From positions 48,396-112,395 of the forward strand of contig CALLKI010000043.1 of assembly GCA_938008415.1 (NCBI GenBank): a DNA stretch of 64,000 nt, read 5' to 3'. Positions 58,224 to 64,000 of the stretch are shown here, in pieces. This DNA comes from an uncultured Luteimonas sp. Its GTDB lineage: Bacteria; Pseudomonadota; Gammaproteobacteria; Xanthomonadales; Xanthomonadaceae. The number at the start of each line of letters is the position of its first letter. Within the stretch, counting starts at the first letter, position 1. The position numbers and the translations under genes are program-made. Under the pieces are notes generated by a model. The model did not search any database. It saw only the letters and a program-made list of their open reading frames with translations, and was not told where the DNA came from.

Positions 58224-59771
58224 TCACCAGCGCAGCGGGCGCCGGGCGACCTCGCGCTCGAGCCGTGCCATCAGCGAGCGCGCCTCCGCGAGCGGCAGGA
58301 AGCGGATGCGCAGCGGCGGCGACATCGGCCCCGCGCCCGCGGTGTCCAGCCACAGCGAGGCCATGCCGGCCAGCCGGTCCAGCGGCGAGCGGCGCAGCTG
58401 GATCGCCTGCAGCTTGTCCAGCTCCGCGAAGCGCCAGTGCCGCGACCACCAGCCCTGGCGCACGGCGACGATGCCGCCGTCGACCGCATAGCCCGCGAAC
58501 GCGGCATGGCGGCGCGCCGCCAGCCACGACCACGGCAGCCAGGCCAGCGCCAGCAGGCCCCATGCCCCGGACAGCCGCAGCCCGATGGCGAGCAGGACCA
58601 CGCCCCACAGCAGGCGGACGCACAGCAGCCGCAGCCACGCGCGCGGATGCAGGGGGTGCCATTGCGCCGGGGGCCACTGCGCGCCGGGCAGGACGTGGCG
58701 GACCAGGGCGTCGCAGGCCTCCGGCGTCGCCACCGGCGCCAGTTCGTGCAGCGGCTTTTCCTGGCCGGGCTCCGACTGCGAGGTGGCGGTGTCGATCGTG
58801 AGCGAGCGCCGCCGGAACAGGCGGTGCAGCAGGCCCTCGCGCAGCGTCCACGCCTGGATGCGCCGGCGTGGCACGCTGCTGCGCACGCGCGAGAACAGCC
58901 CGCGTTCCACCGTGAGCCGGCGCCCGTGCGCGCCGAGCCGGAAGCCGTGGTAGCGCACGAACGCCAGCAGCACCGAGAACGCCCGCAACAGCAGCAGCGC
59001 CAGCACGACCAGGAAGACGGCACCCGCGGCGGTCTGCAGCCAGTTCCCGGTGGCGATGCCGACGTAGCCGAACACGGCGCGCGTCACGGCGCGCAGCAGT
59101 TGCACCATGCGTTCCTCGGGGAACAGCTGCCAGGCCGCGGCGAACGCGCCGGCCACGACCACCATGCCGCGGTTGGAGATCAGCCCCAGCCGCACCAGCT
59201 CCCCGGCGGGCAGGGACAGCAGGGTGTCGCCCGCCTCCGTCGCGCCCGGTTGCTCGCCGGGCTGCGCGGGCGCCTGCCCGCGGTGGCGGATCAGCTGCTC
59301 CAGCGCCAGCGCGTCGGCCAGCGACAGCACCTTCATCTCCGCTTCCGGGCGGGCGCCGGCGGCCGATTCCAGCCGCACCTCGGCCACTCCGAACAGGCGG
59401 TGCAGCAGCGACTGGTGCAGGGCCACGTTGTGGATCCGCGAGAACGGGATCTGGCGCAGCTCGCGCTCGAACAGGCCGCTGCGCACGAACAGGCTGTCGC
59501 CGTCGATGCGGTAGCGGTAGGTGAAGTAGCGCGCCACCGAGGCGGCGGCCAGGCCCAGCACCGCCACGCCCGCCGCGGCCAGCTGGTACCTCTCCTGGCT
59601 GCGCCCGCCGATGAACACCAGCACCAGCAGCGGCACGATGAACTGGCGCAGCGCGCCGGCGAGCACGAACAGCCACGACCACGGGTGCAGGCGGCGTTCC
59701 CCGCCGGCGGCCGGGACGGCGCCCGGCCCCGGGGATGCGCCCGGTTCGAGCGGCTCAGGCGTCATCGTCAT
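58224..59771 (-). CDS. PH-domain membrane protein, YdbT-like
   Basis: A 515-residue membrane protein with three bacterial PH (bPH2, formerly DUF304) modules separated by paired membrane helices. Typical module cores are YRYRIDGDSLFVRSGLFERELRQIPFSRIHNVALHQSLLHRLFGVAEVRLESA, GRRLTVERGLFSRVRSSVPRRRIQAWTLREGLLHRLFRR and GYAVDGGIVAVRQGWWSRHWRFAELDKLQAIQLRRSPLDRLAGMASLWLDTAG. Function unknown; partners with the YdbS-like protein encoded just upstream (17-nt overlap). ATG 59771 or 59765 is possible. Confidence 0.88.
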   Translation of the reverse strand: MTMTPEPLEPGASPGPGAVPAAGGERRLHPWSWLFVLAGALRQFIVPLLVLVFIGGRSQERYQLAAAGVAVLGLAAASVARYFTYRYRIDGDSLFVRSGLFERELRQIPFSRIHNVALHQSLLHRLFGVAEVRLESAAGARPEAEMKVLSLADALALEQLIRHRGQAPAQPGEQPGATEAGDTLLSLPAGELVRLGLISNRGMVVVAGAFAAAWQLFPEERMVQLLRAVTRAVFGYVGIATGNWLQTAAGAVFLVVLALLLLRAFSVLLAFVRYHGFRLGAHGRRLTVERGLFSRVRSSVPRRRIQAWTLREGLLHRLFRRRSLTIDTATSQSEPGQEKPLHELAPVATPEACDALVRHVLPGAQWPPAQWHPLHPRAWLRLLCVRLLWGVVLLAIGLRLSGAWGLLALAWLPWSWLAARRHAAFAGYAVDGGIVAVRQGWWSRHWRFAELDKLQAIQLRRSPLDRLAGMASLWLDTAGAGPMSPPLRIRFLPLAEARSLMARLEREVARRPLRW

Positions 59772-60270
59772 CCGCCGTCACCCGCGCCAGCGCGTCGCGC
59801 AGCCGTTCGGCTTCGGCAACGCCCAGCCCCCGCACCGCGACCGCGTTCAGGCGGGTGCCCGCGGTGTGGATGACCAGCGTGGCCAGGCCGAAGCGGCGTT
59901 CCAGCGGCCCGCGCACCAGGTCCAGGTGCTGCACCCGCGAGCCGGGCACGCGCGTTTCGGTCCGCCACAGGCGGCCGCGGCGCAGGGCGAAGCCCTCGTC
60001 GTCGAGCTTCCAGCGCGTGCACGCGTAGCGCCGGCGCGCCAGCCACACGAACCAGGCCGGCAGCAGCACCAGCACGGCGACGGCGGCCGTGGTCCTGGCC
60101 ACGCCGGCCGGAAGCAGCAGCCCGGCCGCGACCAGCGCGGCCATGACCGCCGCCGCGGAAGCAAGGGCGGCCGTCAGCGTGAACAGCGTGCGTGCCGCGG
60201 GCGGCAGCGGCTGCCAGCCGTCGCCGGGGGCGGCACCGTGCGGGACCGCGGGATCGTCGGGAAGCGTCAT
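59755..60270 (-). CDS. PH-domain membrane protein, YdbS-like
   Basis: A 171-residue protein with two membrane helices (LFTLTAALASAAAVMAALVAAGLLLP and TTAAVAVLVLLPAWFVWLA) followed by one bPH2 module (RYACTRWKLDDEGFALRRGRLWRTETRVPGSRVQHLDLVRGPLERRFGLATLVIHTAG). It is the small partner of the YdbT-like protein. It is coupled at both ends: 4-nt overlap with the acyltransferase upstream, 17-nt with the YdbT-like gene. Function unknown; inner membrane. Confidence 0.88.
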   Translation of the reverse strand: MTLPDDPAVPHGAAPGDGWQPLPPAARTLFTLTAALASAAAVMAALVAAGLLLPAGVARTTAAVAVLVLLPAWFVWLARRRYACTRWKLDDEGFALRRGRLWRTETRVPGSRVQHLDLVRGPLERRFGLATLVIHTAGTRLNAVAVRGLGVAEAERLRDALARVTADDDDA

Positions 60271-61190
60271 TGGATGCGCTCGAAGTGCCGGTAGGGGTTT
60301 TCCTCGCCGCTGCCCGGCGGACGCGCCTTGAAGCGCTTGTAGGTCCACTGGTACTGCGCGGGGTCGCGGCGCGCGATGCGCTCGACGTTGGCGTTGAGCG
60401 CGGCGACCGCGGTCCGCGGGTCGGCGGAGGCGATGTCGCCGGTGGCCTGTTCGATGTGCAGCGCGAACCGCAGGCCGCCGCCGATGCGCTCGCACCAGGC
60501 GAACAGCACGGTCGCGCCGCTGCGTTCGGCCAGCCGCGGCAGCAGCGTCATCGTCAGCGCCTCCTTGCCGAAGAACGGCGCGAACTCGCCGTCGCCCGCC
60601 TTGGGCTGCTGGTCGGGCAGGATGCCGACCACGCCGCCGTCGCGCAGCCGCTTGTACAGCGCGCGGATGCCGGGGCCCTCGGCGCGGACCTGGGTGACGC
60701 GCGAGGGGTCGTCGTGGGCGCGCACCAGGCGCAGGAAGGCCTCGCCGACCGCCGATTCCGGCGGCCGGTAGAGGATGGCCAGTGGCGTCTTCGCCGCCAG
60801 CCACTGGTTCAGCAGTTCCCAGTTGCCGAAGTGCGGCGCGGCGACGATCACGCCCTTGCCCGAGGCCAGCGCCGCGTCGAACAGCTCGACGCCGTGGGCC
60901 TCCACGATCATCGCCAGGTTCTCGGCATGGGGCCGCGTCCACAGCCGCAGCGTCTCCAGCGCCTGCCGCGCGGTGGTCCGCAGCACCGCCCGGCGCCACT
61001 CCTCGCGCTGCGCCGGCAGCATGTCCGGGTAGGCGATGGCGAGGTTCATTTCCGCGACCCGGCTCTCGCGGGCGCCGGACTTCAGCCACAGCCACGCCAG
61101 CGCATCGCCCAGCGCGCGCAGCACCGGCCAGGGCAGGCGGGCGACGAGGCCGGCGAGCAGGTACAGCAGCCGTGCGAGGAGGCGGGTCAT
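60267..61190 (-). CDS. lipid A biosynthesis-type acyltransferase (LpxL/HtrB family)
   Basis: A 307-residue inner-membrane acyltransferase with an N-terminal helix (LLARLLYLLAGLVARLPWPVLRALGDALAWLWL) and the catalytic H-x4-E of late acyltransferases, H120 and E125 (APHFGNWE), then LYRPPES, GILPDQQPKAGDGEFAPFFGKEALTMTLLPRLAERSGA. It should add a secondary acyl chain to lipid A or a related lipid (LpxL, LpxM or an aryl-polyene-type acyltransferase cannot be separated here). TACAAT at 61197-61202 is 6 nt before ATG 61190. Divergent from dtd. Confidence 0.9.
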   Translation of the reverse strand: MTRLLARLLYLLAGLVARLPWPVLRALGDALAWLWLKSGARESRVAEMNLAIAYPDMLPAQREEWRRAVLRTTARQALETLRLWTRPHAENLAMIVEAHGVELFDAALASGKGVIVAAPHFGNWELLNQWLAAKTPLAILYRPPESAVGEAFLRLVRAHDDPSRVTQVRAEGPGIRALYKRLRDGGVVGILPDQQPKAGDGEFAPFFGKEALTMTLLPRLAERSGATVLFAWCERIGGGLRFALHIEQATGDIASADPRTAVAALNANVERIARRDPAQYQWTYKRFKARPPGSGEENPYRHFERIQ

Positions 61191-61196
61191 GGCGGC

Positions 61197-61254
61197 ATTG
61201 TAGGGGGTCGGCAACCGCCCCACTGGCAGGATGCGCCCCGGCCGCCCCTACAAT
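61197..61254. promoter_or_regulatory. divergent leaderless-type promoters of lpxL-like gene and dtd
   Basis: The minus strand has TACAAT (61202-61197) 6 nt before the acyltransferase ATG. The plus strand has TACAAT (61249-61254) 6 nt before the dtd ATG. The identical spacing on both sides would put both transcription starts at the start codons, with only 46 bp between the two -10 boxes. Confidence 0.55.
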
Positions 61255-61260
61255 GCCGGG

Positions 61261-61701
61261 ATGATCTCCTTGATACAGCGTGTCACCGCGGCCCGCGTGG
61301 ACGTGGACGGCGAATGCGTGGGCCGGATCGGCCCCGGGCTGCTGGCGCTGGTGGGCGTGGAGCCCGGCGACGGCGAGGACCAGGTCGCGCGGATGGCCGG
61401 GCGGCTGCTGGGCTACCGGGTCTTCCCCGACGAGGCCGGGCGCATGAACCTGTCGCTGGCGGACACCAGCGGCGGGCTGCTGCTGGTCAGCCAGTTCACG
61501 CTGGCGGCGGACACCCGCTCCGGGATGCGGCCCAGCTTCAGCACCGCGGCGCCCCCGGACGAGGCCCGCCAGGTCTTCGACCGGCTGGTGGCCGAGTGCC
61601 GGGCCCGGCACCGGGGGGCGGTGGAGACGGGCCGGTTCGGGGCGTACATGGCGGTCAGCCTGACCAATGACGGACCGGTGACCTTCCTGCTCCGGGCCTG
61701 A
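61261..61701 (+). CDS. dtd: D-aminoacyl-tRNA deacylase
   Basis: A 146-residue Dtd that frees tRNAs mischarged with D-amino acids or glycine. Active-site motifs are SQFTLAAD (with the S-Q-x-T core) and TNDGPVT near the C-terminus (cross-subunit G-x-P). The ATG at 61261 is preceded at 6 nt by TACAAT and no Shine-Dalgarno, so a leaderless message is likely. The earlier in-frame start adds no family sequence. Confidence 0.96.
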   Translation: MISLIQRVTAARVDVDGECVGRIGPGLLALVGVEPGDGEDQVARMAGRLLGYRVFPDEAGRMNLSLADTSGGLLLVSQFTLAADTRSGMRPSFSTAAPPDEARQVFDRLVAECRARHRGAVETGRFGAYMAVSLTNDGPVTFLLRA

Positions 61702-61850
61702 ACCGGACACAAACCGCGATCTGGCCCGTCCGGCCCGCTTTTTCCGCGCAAGTACTGGAAAGACGGAGCCCTGTCCCCATATCGTGACCCATGTCCGGCC
61801 CCCCGGGGCCGGGCGCGATCCCCGCGGGCACGGACCCGCCCCGGGGAGGC

Positions 61851-61859
61851 TGGTACAAT
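61851..61859 (+). promoter_or_regulatory. extended -10 promoter element of rpoD
   Basis: TGG-TACAAT is a good extended -10 (TGn before the hexamer at 61854-61859), giving a leader of about 30 nt. The palindrome AAGGG-TTCCCTT directly follows (61861-61872) at the expected start. No clear -35 is seen, as expected for extended -10 promoters. The 196-nt gap upstream of rpoD holds no other supported feature. Confidence 0.5.
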
Positions 61860-61897
61860 TAAGGGTTCCCTTTTCTCCATCCATTCTGGTGCGCCAC

Positions 61898-63760
<1,863 letters not shown>

Positions 63761-63791
63761 TTCGCCGGCGCGCAGCGTCGGTCCGCTCCAG

Positions 63792-63827
63792 GCCAAGGCC
63801 CCGCCCATGCGGGGCCTTGGCGTTTTC
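63792..63827 (+). terminator. intrinsic terminator of rpoD
   Basis: A 13-bp stem, GCCAAGGCCCCGC (63792-63804) with GCGGGGCCTTGGC (63809-63821) around CCAT, followed by GTTTTCC. Confidence 0.9.
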
Positions 63828-63924
63828 CGGAGCCTGGCTTGCGGCCGACCCATGCCGGCGCGCCGCGCGCCGCTGCGGCCCTGCCCAGGGGGCGGACCAT
63901 CCGCTACACTGCCGCCCGCAGCGC

Positions 63925-64000
63925 GGGCCTATAGCTCAACGGTCAGAGCAGGGGACTCATAATCCCTTGGTTCCAGGTTCGAATCCTGGTGGGCCCACCA
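63925..64000 (+). tRNA. tRNA with CAU anticodon, probably tRNA-Ile2
   Basis: A complete 76-nt cloverleaf: acceptor GGGCCTA pairs with TGGGCCC plus discriminator A and an encoded CCA that ends exactly at the window edge. The anticodon loop CTCATAA carries CAT. Sequence around the anticodon and variable loop (ATAATCCCTTGG) is closer to E. coli ileX than to elongator Met or initiator Met, so tRNA-Ile2 (lysidine-modified, reads AUA) is favoured; Met cannot be fully excluded. A TACACT at 63905-63910 with a GC-rich discriminator is a possible promoter -10. Confidence 0.92.

Overview
The window is about 64 kb of GC-rich (roughly 70% by eye), densely packed bacterial chromosome. Gene content and order point to the gammaproteobacterial family Lysobacteraceae (Xanthomonadaceae: Luteimonas, Lysobacter, Pseudoxanthomonas, Xanthomonas). 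The clues are tsaD|rpsU-yqeY-dnaG, polA followed by a C-rich-loop sRNA like Xanthomonas sX13, rho-trxA-rhlB, ftsEX-ung-rpoH, def-fmt-rsmB, the DUF4124 and DUF3667 proteins, and rpoD followed by a CAU tRNA. The genus cannot be fixed from the sequence alone. Nearly everything is housekeeping. I see no insertion sequence, prophage, CRISPR array, rRNA gene or plasmid-type module. The only mildly accessory patches are three glycosyltransferases (55.1-58.2 kb) and several lineage-specific envelope proteins.

Layout. 0-5.6 kb: start of tsaD, rpsU, yqeY, a GNAT enzyme, dnaG with a short coupled leader ORF, a small membrane protein, 6-phosphogluconate dehydrogenase, a universal stress protein and a DUF2782 lipoprotein. 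5.7-12.3 kb: polA, a candidate sX13-type sRNA, hemF and a secreted S9 peptidase. 12.4-16 kb: ycgL overlapping a 1091-residue membrane-anchored ankyrin protein. 16-20.2 kb: rho, trxA and rhlB. 20.2-24.4 kb: ftsE-ftsX-tandem response regulator-ung-rpoH. 24.5-30.9 kb: ZIP transporter, transaldolase, MHS-type permease, NYN protein, priA. 30.9-31.3 kb: intergenic region with inverted DnaA boxes and further palindromes. 31.3-39.7 kb: a sigma-region-4-like membrane protein with DUF3106, DUF3667, MATE, sppA, a short-chain dehydrogenase, two DUF4124 proteins. 39.7-52.1 kb (all minus): a LysM protein, dprA, smg, topA, tsaC, gltB, gltD. 52.2-55.0 kb: def-fmt-rsmB. 55.1-61.7 kb: glycosyltransferases, two PH-domain membrane proteins, a lipid A-type acyltransferase, dtd. 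61.9-64 kb: rpoD and a tRNA with anticodon CAU.

How the parts relate. The window holds much of the replication, transcription and translation start-up machinery: dnaG, polA, priA, topA, rho, rpoD, rpoH, rpsU, def, fmt, rsmB, dtd and two t6A genes (tsaC, tsaD). dnaG and rpoD, neighbours in the classical rpsU-dnaG-rpoD operon, lie about 58.6 kb apart here. The most interesting signals are regulatory: (1) a sigma-E-type promoter for rpoH whose -10 and start region is covered by a CIRCE-like inverted repeat, suggesting HrcA repression of envelope-stress-driven rpoH; (2) a three-hairpin, C-loop sRNA behind polA; (3) a 16-codon ORF, probably leaderless, whose stop overlaps the dnaG start; (4) two perfect inverted DnaA boxes upstream of priA; (5) several promoters with the -10 hexamer only 6-7 nt before the ATG (polA, dtd, lpxL-like, ftsE), implying leaderless mRNAs. 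All are read from sequence and none has experimental support here.
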